A DNA stretch of 19,226 nt, from assembly GCA_934394665.1 (NCBI GenBank), contig CAKRRS010000052.1, positions 1 through 19,226 of the forward strand, given 5' to 3'. Below, in pieces: positions 7,211 to 14,805 of this stretch. Within the stretch, counting starts at the first letter, position 1; the number at the start of each line of letters is the position of its first letter. Below the pieces are notes generated by a model. The model made no database searches, was not told the DNA's origin, and saw nothing but the letters and a program-made list of their open reading frames with translations. The position numbers were made by a program, and so were the translations under genes. Origin of the DNA: an uncultured Acetatifactor sp. Its GTDB lineage: Bacteria; Bacillota; Clostridia; Lachnospirales; Lachnospiraceae.

Positions 7211-7264
7211 TATATAGGCTATCTATATATCTTATACCACGTTTTGTATCGGCTGTCTATATAT
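7211..7264. promoter_or_regulatory. Putative PadR operator: palindrome plus direct repeat
   Basis: TATATAG-GCTAT-CTATATA (7211-7229) is an inverted repeat with perfect 7-bp arms. GGCTATCTATATAT (7217-7230) recurs as GGCTGTCTATATAT (7251-7264), 13 of 14 identical, 34 bp apart start to start. The two copies flank the -10 and cover the -35, an arrangement suited to autorepression. Assignment to this PadR rests on position only. Confidence 0.55.
7231..7259 (-). promoter_or_regulatory. Promoter of the padR operon
   Basis: On the minus strand TAGACA (7254-7259), a 17-bp spacer and TATAAG (7231-7236), each one base from consensus. The leader is about 60 nt. The -35 lies inside one copy of the direct repeat and the -10 abuts the palindromic operator. 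Confidence 0.6.
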
Positions 7265-7305
7265 TTTAAGAAAATTATTTGTGCTTCCTTTCACAGGTCA
7301 TCGTA

Positions 7306-7314
7306 TGTTATACT
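7306..7314 (+). promoter_or_regulatory. Extended -10 promoter of the RmlD-like/symporter operon
   Basis: TGTTATACT (7306-7314) is an extended -10 (TGn plus TATACT). No good -35 is visible upstream, only TTCCTT at 7285-7290, 18 bp away. The leader would be about 65 nt. Confidence 0.45.
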
Positions 7315-7385
7315 GTCCACAGGCAAATTGCGGTTTAGCAACAATAACTCAACATTTTTATAAAACAAAGGAGGGCATATTTGTT

Positions 7386-8234
7386 ATGCAGAAAATATGG
7401 ATCGTCGGCTCCCTCGGGCACATGGGGCAGGCACTGATCAGATTATTGGATATGATGGAATATGAATTATACGAGACGGACAAGGACGAGCTGGATATCA
7501 CGGACGAACATGAAGTCTCCCTCTTCATGCACAGGAACCGTCCGGATGTCGTGATCAACTGTGCCGGTTATCATCCCACGGCAGACGGTGAGCAGGCGGA
7601 TACCGACATGGCCTATAAAGTCAATGCCGTAGGTGCGAGAAATCTGGCACAGGCCGCAGAGAGCATCCATGCAAAAATGATCCAGATTTCCACGGATGAC
7701 GTATTTTCCAGCGTATCCGACACACCCTATAATGAATTCGATGATGTGAATCCGGTCAGCCTTTTTGCCAAGTCCAAATACGCCGGAGAGAAATTCGTCT
7801 CCCAGCTGATGACCCGGTATGTCATTATCCGCAGTTCCTGGATCTATGGCATCGGCGAGGACTTCCTGAATGAGATTCTGGAAGCTGCCGCTGATCCGGA
7901 AGTATCCTCTATGGAATTACGGAACAATGACTGCGCCGTACCCACTTCCGCAGCAGAACTGGCTCGCGTGGTAAAATTCTTCATCGACAACGACCATTAC
8001 GGCATCTATCACGCCGTATGCAGCGGCGGTTCCTGCACCCGTCTGGAATTTGCAAAAGAGATCCTGCGGCTTGCCGGAAAAGAAGAACAGCTTACTGTTA
8101 CGGTAAAGGAAGGTGCCCCGGAGAAATATTCCGTACTGGATAACATGATGCTGCGTATCACCGGAATCGACGAACCGGGTGACTGGAAGGCAGCTCTGGC
8201 TGCTTATATGAGAGAGACAGGAGGGCTGGAATAG
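7386..8234 (+). CDS. RmlD-like NAD(P)-binding sugar-nucleotide reductase homologue
   Basis: A 282-residue extended short-chain dehydrogenase resembling dTDP-4-dehydrorhamnose reductase (RmlD/RfbD). The Rossmann motif VGSLGHMG is at residues 7-14, NCAGY at 58-62, STDDVF at 102-107, and PTSAAELAR at 186-194. Where RmlD has the catalytic Tyr-x-x-x-Lys (YGxxK followed by xAGE), this protein reads FAKSKYAGE: Phe127 replaces the Tyr and Lys131 remains. The usual STDYVF also reads STDDVF. It may therefore be a poor reductase, a different enzyme, or a binding protein. The ATG at 7386 is preferred over an upstream in-frame ATG at 7281 because AAGGAGG (7368-7374) lies 11 nt before it and the longer N-terminus does not match the family. 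No other rhamnose genes are nearby. Its stop overlaps the symporter start by 1 nt. Confidence 0.85.
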   Translation: MQKIWIVGSLGHMGQALIRLLDMMEYELYETDKDELDITDEHEVSLFMHRNRPDVVINCAGYHPTADGEQADTDMAYKVNAVGARNLAQAAESIHAKMIQISTDDVFSSVSDTPYNEFDDVNPVSLFAKSKYAGEKFVSQLMTRYVIIRSSWIYGIGEDFLNEILEAAADPEVSSMELRNNDCAVPTSAAELARVVKFFIDNDHYGIYHAVCSGGSCTRLEFAKEILRLAGKEEQLTVTVKEGAPEKYSVLDNMMLRITGIDEPGDWKAALAAYMRETGGLE

Positions 8235-9544
8235 TGGGAAAAACTGATAATATGGAAAAGAAAAACGATCATTCCGCTGAAAACGACAAGAAGAAAATGG
8301 GATTATCCACAAAAATCTTTATCTCCCTGCTCGCCGGTGCGATCTGCGGTGTGTTGATCCATTATTATATGCCGGACGGATATTTTAAGGACACGATCCT
8401 GATCAATGGCATCCTGTATGTCCTGGGTAACGGTTTCATCCGCCTGATGCAGATGCTGGTCGTACCTTTGGTGTTCTGCTCCCTGGTCTGTGGGGCCATG
8501 GCCATCGGTGATACGAAGACGCTGGGAACCGTCGGTGTGAAGACGATCCTGTTCTATCTGTGCACCACAGCGCTCGCCATCTGCGTCGCACTGGGTATCG
8601 CCAGCCTGATTAATCCCGGTGTGGGTCTGAATATCGCGCTGCCGGAAGATGCCGCCGAGGTTGCCACCACGCAGGTGGATTTTGCCGAGACGTTACTGAA
8701 TATCATCCCGAAAAATATCTTTACCTCCCTGGCTGCCGGAGATATGCTTCCGGTCATCTTCTTCGCTTTATTCGTTGGTATCCTGCTGGCCACTATGGGC
8801 AACAGAGTATCCACCGTGGCGAACTTTTTCAGCCAGTTCAATGACATTATGATGGAAATGACCACTGCCGTCATGAAGGCCGCTCCCATCGGTGTGTTCT
8901 GCCTGATTGCCAAGACATTCGCCGGCATCGGCTTTGACGCTTTTGTTCCGATGTTAAAATATATGGGAAGCGTTATCCTCGCTCTGGCGGTACAGTGTTT
9001 CGTGGTATATCAGGTCATGCTGTTTGCCTTCACCCGGCTGAATCCTTTCAAGTTCATTAAGAAGTTTTTCCCGGTCATGACCTTTGCCTTTTCTACTTCG
9101 ACCAGTAATGCGACGATTCCTCTGTCTATCGATACACTGTATAAAAAAATCGGTGTCTCCAAGCAGATTTCGTCCTTTACCATTCCGCTCGGTGCCACCA
9201 TCAACATGGACGGTACTTCCATCATGCAGGGTGTGGCCGTGGTCTTTATTGCGCAGGCTTACGGCATTCCCTTAACGCCCACTGCCATTGCCACCGTCAT
9301 TGCCACCGCAACGATCGCGTCTATCGGTACTGCCGGTGTTCCCAGTGTCGGTCTGGTGACATTGTCCATGGTGCTGACTTCTGTGGGACTTCCTACGGAA
9401 GGAATTGCATTGATCATGGGCATCGACCGTATCCTGGACATGCTGCGTACCGCCGTGAACATCACCGGTGATGCGGTATGTACCACCATTGTTGCCAGAC
9501 AGCAGGGCGCCTTTAATGAAAAGACCTTCCGGACTGATAACTGA
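8234..9544 (+). CDS. Dicarboxylate/amino acid:cation symporter (DAACS, glutamate/aspartate type)
   Basis: A 436-residue inner-membrane symporter of the GltP/GltPh/DctA family, coupling Na+ or H+ entry to uptake of acidic amino acids or C4-dicarboxylates. The diagnostic elements are present: Ser/Thr-rich hairpin 1 (STSTSNAT, residues 287-294), NMDGT in helix 7 (324-328), the second hairpin GTAGVPSVG (365-373), and helix 8 DMLRTAVNITGD with Asp402, Arg405, Thr406, Asn409 and Asp413. The Arg in helix 8 matches acidic-amino-acid carriers, which suggests glutamate or aspartate. The first 22 residues are a polar extension. It starts at GTG (8234) with AGGAGG 9 nt upstream inside the RmlD-like gene; an ATG at 8252 lacks a good site. 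The 1-nt overlap with the upstream stop implies translational coupling. A strong terminator follows. Confidence 0.94.
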   Translation: MGKTDNMEKKNDHSAENDKKKMGLSTKIFISLLAGAICGVLIHYYMPDGYFKDTILINGILYVLGNGFIRLMQMLVVPLVFCSLVCGAMAIGDTKTLGTVGVKTILFYLCTTALAICVALGIASLINPGVGLNIALPEDAAEVATTQVDFAETLLNIIPKNIFTSLAAGDMLPVIFFALFVGILLATMGNRVSTVANFFSQFNDIMMEMTTAVMKAAPIGVFCLIAKTFAGIGFDAFVPMLKYMGSVILALAVQCFVVYQVMLFAFTRLNPFKFIKKFFPVMTFAFSTSTSNATIPLSIDTLYKKIGVSKQISSFTIPLGATINMDGTSIMQGVAVVFIAQAYGIPLTPTAIATVIATATIASIGTAGVPSVGLVTLSMVLTSVGLPTEGIALIMGIDRILDMLRTAVNITGDAVCTTIVARQQGAFNEKTFRTDN

Positions 9545-9570
9545 TTAGATGATTATTTCAAAAAGAAAAG

Positions 9571-9623
9571 CTCCCGTCCGCACGGTGTATTTCAAATACG
9601 CCTGTATTGGACGGGAGTTTTTT
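9571..9623. terminator. Bidirectional terminator between the symporter and ktrA
   Basis: The stem CTCCCGTCC/GGACGGGAG (9571-9579 with 9609-9617) encloses a second small hairpin, GGTGTATT/AATACGCC. A run of T (9618-9623) follows on the plus strand. On the minus strand the stem is followed by CTTTTCTTTTTG, so it can also serve ktrA. Confidence 0.9.
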
Positions 9624-9626
9624 ACA

Positions 9627-10277
9627 TCACTTCAGCTTACTCAGTTTCGCGGGATTGGCGATCACGATCAGCCGCATGGACATTGTCAGAGGCATCTGCG
9701 GATCAATGTTCGTATTGACTTTTTCGCCCTCTATAATGGCAACGACATTGACGGAATATTTCTTACGAAGATTCAATTCGATCAGATTTTTGCCGATCCA
9801 CTGTGGTCTGACTTCCAGCTCCACCATGGAGACATCTTCCGCCAGTTCAATGATATCCATAAATCCGGAACTCATGAGATTCTTCGCCAGGCGGACTCCC
9901 GACTCATTCTCCGGAAATACCACACGGTCCGCGCCCACACGGCTTAAAATCTTGCAATTCATCTCACTGGAGCATTTGGCAATGACGGTCTTCACGCCCA
10001 GTTCTTTGCAAAGCATCGTCGCCATGACGCTTTCTTCCAGATGATTTCCCATCGTCACGATGACCACATCCATGTTAGGAATCCCCAACTGCCGCAAAGC
10101 TTCCTGATCGGTGACATCTGCACATTTACAATACGGAATCTCCGCAATCGCAGCATTGACTACTGCCTCTCTGTTGTCTACCGCCAGCACTTCCGCGCCA
10201 GCCTCCACCAGTTCTTTTGCCACACTTTTGCCGTATCTTCCCAGGCCGAATACCGCATATGTCTGATTCATTCCCAT
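9627..10277 (-). CDS. ktrA: KtrA/TrkA potassium channel gating subunit
   Basis: A 216-residue cytosolic RCK protein that forms the gating ring of the Ktr K+ channel. Residues 1-120 are RCK_N with the nucleotide motif GLGRYG (11-16) and Asp34 at the end of the second strand. Residues about 135-216 are RCK_C (TrkA_C), the usual site for c-di-AMP in Bacillota KtrA. The length matches KtrA of Bacillus rather than the doubled TrkA of enterobacteria. It starts at an ATG with AAAGGA 7 nt upstream and lies 55 bp downstream of ktrB in the same operon. Confidence 0.95.
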   Translation of the reverse strand: MGMNQTYAVFGLGRYGKSVAKELVEAGAEVLAVDNREAVVNAAIAEIPYCKCADVTDQEALRQLGIPNMDVVIVTMGNHLEESVMATMLCKELGVKTVIAKCSSEMNCKILSRVGADRVVFPENESGVRLAKNLMSSGFMDIIELAEDVSMVELEVRPQWIGKNLIELNLRKKYSVNVVAIIEGEKVNTNIDPQMPLTMSMRLIVIANPAKLSKLK

Positions 10278-10332
10278 AATTTTTTCCTTTCTGTATTAGA
10301 ATTCCTTCCGTATCAACCTTTTTTCAATCCAT

Positions 10333-11694
10333 CTATCCTACGCTGATTTCCTCGGTAGGATTCTTTACTATATTTTTGTTCTTTTTCTGCGTACTGAATG
10401 CCACAACCAGAGAAATCGGTCCGACTCTTCCCAGATACATGGTCACAATAATAATCATTTTCCCGAGTGCCGGCAAAGCCGCTGTCAGATTCCTGGTCAG
10501 TCCTACCGTAGCGGTGGCGCTGACTGTCTCGTATACTATGTCGATCACATCCGCATCCGTCACCGCCGACAGCAGGATCGTAGACAGCGATGCAATGAGG
10601 AAAAACATACTCACAACAGCCACCGATTTGTCCACAGCCTGTTTGGGAATGTTCCTGTGGAACAGTTCCGCGTCTTCCTTATTACGTATGGTGGCAAACA
10701 TGGATACCAGTAATACAGCGATCGTAACCGTTTTGATACCGCCTGCCGTTCCCACCGGCGAACCACCGACCAGCATCAGCAGTACCGAAATGATCGCCGA
10801 GGTATTCGTCAGATCCTGCTGGGGAATCGTGGCAAATCCTGCGGTTCTCGTCGTCACCGACTGGAACAGGGACGCCCGGATTCTCTGTCCGTTCGTAAAA
10901 TCCTTCATGGTCAAAGGATTATTATATTCAAATACATAAAAAGCCGCTGCTCCGATCAGGATCAACGATACCGTCATGGTAAGCGCAATCTTACTGTGAA
11001 GTGTCAGCTGCCGGAAGCATTTTAATTTCTGCGTCCGGATTTTTTTCAGTACACGCAGAACATCCCACCAGACAATGTAACCCAGTCCGCCCAGCACGAT
11101 CAGCAGTATCGTCACCAGATTGACCATCGGCTGAAACACATAGCCGCACAGGCTGTCTTCTCCCACGATATCCATTCCCGCATTGCAAAAAGCGGAAATG
11201 GCATTAAAAATCGAGATCCAGATCCCCCGCAGCCCGTACTCCGGCACAAACACTGTCATGTACAGAAGCGCTCCGGTACCTTCCACTACCAGCGTACCGG
11301 TCAATACTTTGCGTAAGAATCTGACAATTCCGGAGATATTATTCAGATTAAACACGTCCTGCAGCATCTGTCGGTTCCCCAGACCCAGCCGTCTGTGCAG
11401 TCCCATCATCACACCATACATGACCGTGATTACGCCCAGCCCCCCCAGCTGAATCAGTATCAGGATTATGATCTGTCCAAAGACGCTCCAGGTCGAATAC
11501 GTCGGTACCGTCACCAGCCCGGTCACACAAATCGACGTTGTCGCAGTAAACAGAGCATCTATATAGGGCACTGCTTCCCCGGTGGCAGAGCTGAACGGTA
11601 ATGCCAGCAGAATACTTCCCACTGTGATCGCACCTAAAAAACTCAGCATAATCTTCTGCGTGGTAGACAGTTTTATCCATTTTTTCTTGTTCAT
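10333..11694 (-). CDS. ktrB: KtrB/TrkH family potassium transporter
   Basis: A 453-residue membrane subunit of the Ktr K+ uptake system. The four pore-loop filter motifs are visible in order: ATTSICVTGL (Gly59), SAFCNAGM (Gly173), SVTTRTAGFA (Gly286) and SATATVGLT (Gly398). The Gly-rich intramembrane loop of the third repeat (LVGGSPVGTAGGIKT, residues 308-322) is present. It starts at an ATG with AAGGTG 5 nt upstream. Order ktrB-ktrA, with KtrA encoded downstream, suggests one bicistronic mRNA. The leader is about 85 nt and is too short for a ydaO-type c-di-AMP riboswitch. It contains TGGTCAA/TTGACCA (11730-11736 with 11767-11773), which can form a 7-bp stem with a 30-nt loop. A two-component system lies directly upstream behind a terminator. 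Confidence 0.95.
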   Translation of the reverse strand: MNKKKWIKLSTTQKIMLSFLGAITVGSILLALPFSSATGEAVPYIDALFTATTSICVTGLVTVPTYSTWSVFGQIIILILIQLGGLGVITVMYGVMMGLHRRLGLGNRQMLQDVFNLNNISGIVRFLRKVLTGTLVVEGTGALLYMTVFVPEYGLRGIWISIFNAISAFCNAGMDIVGEDSLCGYVFQPMVNLVTILLIVLGGLGYIVWWDVLRVLKKIRTQKLKCFRQLTLHSKIALTMTVSLILIGAAAFYVFEYNNPLTMKDFTNGQRIRASLFQSVTTRTAGFATIPQQDLTNTSAIISVLLMLVGGSPVGTAGGIKTVTIAVLLVSMFATIRNKEDAELFHRNIPKQAVDKSVAVVSMFFLIASLSTILLSAVTDADVIDIVYETVSATATVGLTRNLTAALPALGKMIIIVTMYLGRVGPISLVVAFSTQKKNKNIVKNPTEEISVG

Positions 11695-11783
11695 GTAACA
11701 CCTTTTCCTGTATCTCTACACATCTTTTATGGTCAAAATTTCAAAACATCACAATCTCTTCATCCCTTGACCACAATAATACG

Positions 11784-11792
11784 ATTATAACA
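11784..11792 (-). promoter_or_regulatory. Extended -10 promoter of ktrBA
   Basis: On the minus strand TGTTATAAT gives a perfect -10 with the TGn extension. The -35 region falls on the T-run of the preceding terminator and does not match consensus. Confidence 0.5.
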
Positions 11793-11803
11793 CATCTTCG
11801 CAT

Positions 11804-11860
11804 AAAAAAACTCCCATTCGGAACAGTTTCTTTTTTACTGTGTCCGGACAGGAGCTTTTT
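11804..11860 (-). terminator. Terminator of the sensor kinase/response regulator operon
   Basis: A hairpin pairs CTCC (11811-11814) with GGAG (11851-11854) and ACAGT/CGGA inner segments with ACTGT/TCCG, with a bulge. On the minus strand it is followed by seven T (11804-11810). A CTTTTT run on the plus side would also allow termination in that direction. Confidence 0.75.
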
Positions 11861-11867
11861 GTTGCTT

Positions 11868-12560
11868 TTATACCTTGAAGCGGTATCCGACACCCCAGAT
11901 GGTCTCGATATACTGGGGCTTCGCGGTATCTTTCTCAATCTTCTCGCGAATCTTCTTGATGTGTACGGTTACGGTTGCAATATCGCCGATGGAATCCATA
12001 TCCCAGATCTCACGGAACAGTTCTTCCTTGGTGAAGACATGATTGGGATGCTCCGCCAGGAAGGTTAACAGATCAAACTCCTTCGTAGTAAAATTCTTCT
12101 CCACGCCATCTACATAGACACGCCTTGCCGTCTTGTCGATGCGGATGCCGCGGATCTCGACGATGTCATTCTGCTGCTTCTGGTTCGTACCGACCAGTCT
12201 CTCGTAACGAGCCATGTGCGCTTTTACACGGGCTACCAGTTCGCTGGGACTGAACGGTTTTGTCATGTAATCGTCCGCACCCAGACCAAGTCCCCGGATC
12301 TTGTCGATATCATCTTTTTTCGCAGATACCATCAGAATCGGGATATTTTTCTCCTCACGGATTCTCTTACATACCTCGAATCCGTCCATCCCCGGCAGCA
12401 TCAGATCCAGAATGATCAGGTCATAATCTCCCGCCAGTGCCGTCTTCAGACCTTCATCTCCGGTGTTGCAGATATCTACCTTGAAATCACTGAGTTCCAG
12501 ATAATCCTTCTCCAGATCCGCAATTGCCACTTCATCTTCGATAATCAAAATCTTGCTCAT
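11868..12560 (-). CDS. OmpR/PhoB family response regulator
   Basis: A 230-residue DNA-binding response regulator. The receiver domain spans residues 1-115 with acidic pocket Glu8/Asp9, phosphoacceptor Asp52 (LDLMLPGMDG), Ser79 as the switch residue and Lys101 in MTKPF. Residues about 133-230 are the winged-helix effector domain (TTKEFDLLTFLAEHPNHVFTKEEL over 158-181, TVHIKKIREKI, WGVGYRF). GGAGG lies 7 nt before the ATG. It follows the sensor kinase on the same strand after a 119-nt gap that is A/G-rich in the mRNA sense and shows no promoter or terminator that I can recognise. Its targets are unknown; the ktrBA operon immediately downstream is one candidate. Confidence 0.95.
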   Translation of the reverse strand: MSKILIIEDEVAIADLEKDYLELSDFKVDICNTGDEGLKTALAGDYDLIILDLMLPGMDGFEVCKRIREEKNIPILMVSAKKDDIDKIRGLGLGADDYMTKPFSPSELVARVKAHMARYERLVGTNQKQQNDIVEIRGIRIDKTARRVYVDGVEKNFTTKEFDLLTFLAEHPNHVFTKEELFREIWDMDSIGDIATVTVHIKKIREKIEKDTAKPQYIETIWGVGYRFKV

Positions 12561-12679
12561 TGTTATTCCTCCGCTTTCCTGTCCGTCTTTGTTTTTATTT
12601 TTGTATTCCTTTTCGGTGAACTCTCCTGCTTTTACAGTGAGTCGTTTCTGTTACCTTTTGTTGTCTTTATTTTCTGTTA

Positions 12680-14161
12680 TTATTTTCCCGGCTGTAACTC
12701 AATATATTTTCTCAGGACGAAATGCATACAGGTGCCTTCTCCCTCTTTTGCCGTAGCCCATACATAACCGCCATGATCTTCAATGATCTTTTTGACAATG
12801 GAAAGTCCGATACCGCTGCCGCCCTGCGCGGAATTCCGGGAAGCATCCGTGCGGTAGAAGCGCTCGAAAATCTTCTGTAAATCCTTCTGGGCGATTCCTT
12901 TGCCGTTGTCCTCGATCTCTACCCGGATGGAATCCACCTCGTCGAGAATCCGGATATCAATACGCCCCTGCGGCTTATCCATATATTTTACGCTGTTGCT
13001 GATAATATTATTGATGACCTTCTTCATCTGCTCCGGATCCGCTATGACAACCGTGTCAGGAGATACCATATTGGAATAATTCAGCTTGATTCCGCGCTGC
13101 TCCAGATCCAGTCCGACCTCTTCCACACAGTCACCAAAATAGTCGGCCACATTGATACGATGGAAATTGTACGGAATCCGGTTGTTGTCGATACCGGAAT
13201 AGGTAGTCAGTTCGTTGATCAGACGATCCATATCAATTGCCTTGTTATAAATCGTCTTGATATATTTATCCATTTTCTCCGGTGTGTCCGCGACACCGTC
13301 CATGATACCCTCCACATAGCCCTTGATTGCTGTAATCGGGGTCTTCAGGTCATGAGAGATATTGCTGACGAGCTCCTTGTTCTGCTTCTCGTGCTGGATA
13401 TTCTCTTCCGTAGACTCCTTCAGGCGCAGACGCATGTCTTCGTAATTCCGGTAGAGATCACCGATCTCTCCTTTGGCATCCGTCTCCAACACATAATCAA
13501 AGTTTCCCTCTTTGATCTTGCGCATCGCCACGTTCAACTCATTGATAGGTTCGAACACTCCCTTGTGGATCCACTGCGTCAGCATCATACTGGTGAAGAT
13601 CAGGATCACGATAATGGCGATAAACATATCGACCAGCAGATGCCTGGAAATCAGGGCATTTACCTTTGTAATAATGAATACACTGCCCGGGGTTCCGTCC
13701 CGGAAAGTGAAATCGATCTGTTTGACATATTTTTCCAGTTCATTATAGAAGTATCCGCTGTCGTCCGACAGATTCTCTTCGCCGTAGGCCGGCAGCTTAT
13801 CAAAGATATTCTGCGCTGCCTCCTCATTGCCCGCGTAGTAAAGCTCGTCACCTTTTCTTACAATAATATAGGTAGACTTTCTCGATACCTCCGCATTCAC
13901 ATGATCGAGATATTCCTTGTCCTCCAGCTTACTGCTGTCTTCCTTCGCCTGATCCGCCAGCACATAATAAGCCTGATCCGTGGTATTCGTGAATTCCCTG
14001 AAATTCTCCGACATCATGGAATAATCAATGTCTGTCAGACTCAATCCCTGCGAAAAATTCATCAGATAAATGGCAATCATCACAAACGCCATAATCGTCA
14101 AAAGCAGTGGCAATAGAATAATACTTAAAAATGTTACCCTTAATCTCGTCTTAAATTTCAT
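12680..14161 (-). CDS. HAMP-containing sensor histidine kinase
   Basis: A 493-residue membrane sensor kinase. TM1 (about 10-34) and TM2 (about 175-196) flank an extracellular sensor domain of about 140 residues with no Cys and no motif I recognise. HAMP spans about 197-250, followed by a short coiled linker. The dimerisation domain has phosphoacceptor His270 in SNISHDLKTP; the ATPase domain has the N box NNIISNSVKY (384-393), DNGKG (418-422), the F box IFERFYR (431-437) and GGSGIGLS (447-454). GAGGG lies 8 nt before the ATG. It is transcribed before its response regulator, the reverse of the commoner regulator-first order, and is divergent from perR. The stimulus is unknown. Confidence 0.95.
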   Translation of the reverse strand: MKFKTRLRVTFLSIILLPLLLTIMAFVMIAIYLMNFSQGLSLTDIDYSMMSENFREFTNTTDQAYYVLADQAKEDSSKLEDKEYLDHVNAEVSRKSTYIIVRKGDELYYAGNEEAAQNIFDKLPAYGEENLSDDSGYFYNELEKYVKQIDFTFRDGTPGSVFIITKVNALISRHLLVDMFIAIIVILIFTSMMLTQWIHKGVFEPINELNVAMRKIKEGNFDYVLETDAKGEIGDLYRNYEDMRLRLKESTEENIQHEKQNKELVSNISHDLKTPITAIKGYVEGIMDGVADTPEKMDKYIKTIYNKAIDMDRLINELTTYSGIDNNRIPYNFHRINVADYFGDCVEEVGLDLEQRGIKLNYSNMVSPDTVVIADPEQMKKVINNIISNSVKYMDKPQGRIDIRILDEVDSIRVEIEDNGKGIAQKDLQKIFERFYRTDASRNSAQGGSGIGLSIVKKIIEDHGGYVWATAKEGEGTCMHFVLRKYIELQPGK

Positions 14162-14183
14162 AATTCTTCCCTCACTTACGCTA

Positions 14184-14192
14184 AGTATAGCA
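14184..14192 (-). promoter_or_regulatory. Extended -10 promoter of the sensor kinase gene
   Basis: On the minus strand TGCTATACT forms an extended -10. The hexamer 17 bp upstream does not resemble a -35. The predicted leader is short, about 15 nt. Confidence 0.45.
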
Positions 14193-14272
14193 TAAAAACC
14201 GGATTCCTGTGTATAAAGGAAGCGAGAATATCCTAAAAAATTTATAAAGTCTTGGAACTTACAAATTTTGTG

Positions 14273-14300
14273 TTGACATTATTTTAATTTCATGTATAAT
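14273..14300 (+). promoter_or_regulatory. Consensus sigma-A promoter of perR
   Basis: TTGACA (14273-14278), a 16-bp spacer and TATAAT (14295-14300): both hexamers are perfect, so the promoter should be strong unless repressed. Confidence 0.85.
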
Positions 14301-14315
14301 AGGCTTATAAGAAAT

Positions 14316-14330
14316 CAGTAATCATTACTA
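14316..14330. promoter_or_regulatory. PerR-like box at the perR promoter
   Basis: AGTAATCATTACT (14317-14329) is a perfect 6-1-6 palindrome, and the 15-mer CAGTAATCATTACTA has the 7-1-7 layout of the Per box, sharing TAAT-n-ATTA with its TTATAATnATTATAA consensus. It lies about 10 bp past the expected transcription start, where PerR binding would autorepress. Confidence 0.65.
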
Positions 14331-14351
14331 TTATTAAGAAAGGAGGAAATC

Positions 14352-14756
14352 ATGGCACGAAAGCACAGCAGACAACGCGAAATGATCAAATCCTTTCTCA
14401 TGGGACGTAAAGATCATCCCACAGCGGATGTGATCTATTCCAATCTGAAACAGCAGGATCCGAACTTAAGTCTCGGTACTGTCTACCGCAATCTGACACT
14501 TCTGTCAGACATAGGTGAAATCTTACGACTCCGTGTCGGAGACGGTGTGGATCATTTCGATGCGGACACTTCCGAACATTATCATTTCATCTGTACGGAA
14601 TGCGGAAGCGTTATCGATCTGGATATGGATCGTATTGATTCTATTATGGAGACTGCCGGAGAGCGATTCGACGGCAAGATCCGGGGACATGTCACTTATT
14701 TCTACGGCACCTGTCCTGCCTGTACCAAGATTGCTACGAAGCCGGCACTTACCTGA
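14352..14756 (+). CDS. perR: PerR peroxide-sensing repressor (Fur family)
   Basis: A 134-residue Fur-family repressor that senses peroxide by metal-catalysed His oxidation. The winged helix (HPTADVIYSNL, LSLGTVYRNL) is followed by the dimerisation domain. All regulatory ligands of Bacillus PerR are present with the same spacing: His22, Asp70, His76, His78 and Asp89 correspond to His37, Asp85, His91, His93 and Asp104. Having Asp rather than Glu at Asp89 is the residue linked to peroxide sensing, which favours PerR over Fur or Zur. The structural zinc site is Cys81/Cys84 and Cys121/Cys124. It lacks about 15 N-terminal residues relative to Bacillus PerR. AAAGGAGG lies 5 nt before the ATG. It has a consensus promoter with a PerR-like box, and reverse rubrerythrin is the next gene downstream. 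Confidence 0.93.
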   Translation: MARKHSRQREMIKSFLMGRKDHPTADVIYSNLKQQDPNLSLGTVYRNLTLLSDIGEILRLRVGDGVDHFDADTSEHYHFICTECGSVIDLDMDRIDSIMETAGERFDGKIRGHVTYFYGTCPACTKIATKPALT

Positions 14757-14805
14757 TTACAATGATAAAGTAAAAGCCGACTTCGTTCCATAAATGATGA
14801 GAGCC

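Noticed and set aside
7281..7385. Upstream ATG giving a 317-residue RmlD-like protein
   Set aside because: The extra 35 residues do not resemble a Rossmann N-terminus and would cover the promoter and the strong Shine-Dalgarno at 7368-7374.
10376..10939. 187-codon plus-strand open frame
   Set aside because: Antisense to ktrB, with hydrophobic composition mirrored from the membrane helices. No ribosome binding site.
11695..11790. c-di-AMP (ydaO-type) riboswitch upstream of ktrB
   Set aside because: The leader is only about 85 nt, shorter than that riboswitch class, and I see none of its conserved pairing; only a single 7-bp stem is present.
12561..12679. Possible frameshifted tail of the kinase or small gene between kinase and regulator
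   Set aside because: The kinase ends with a normal C-terminus and tandem TAA codons, and the gap has no start codon with a ribosome site in the sense strand.
13160..14116. 318-codon open frame on the plus strand
   Set aside because: It lies entirely antisense to the sensor kinase, whose domains are unmistakable. It has no Shine-Dalgarno and its translation is His/Ile/Arg-rich without family motifs, as expected of a shadow frame.
14352..14756. Assigning this Fur-family gene as Fur or Zur
   Set aside because: The five regulatory ligands and Asp89 match PerR in spacing and identity, and rubrerythrin is adjacent.
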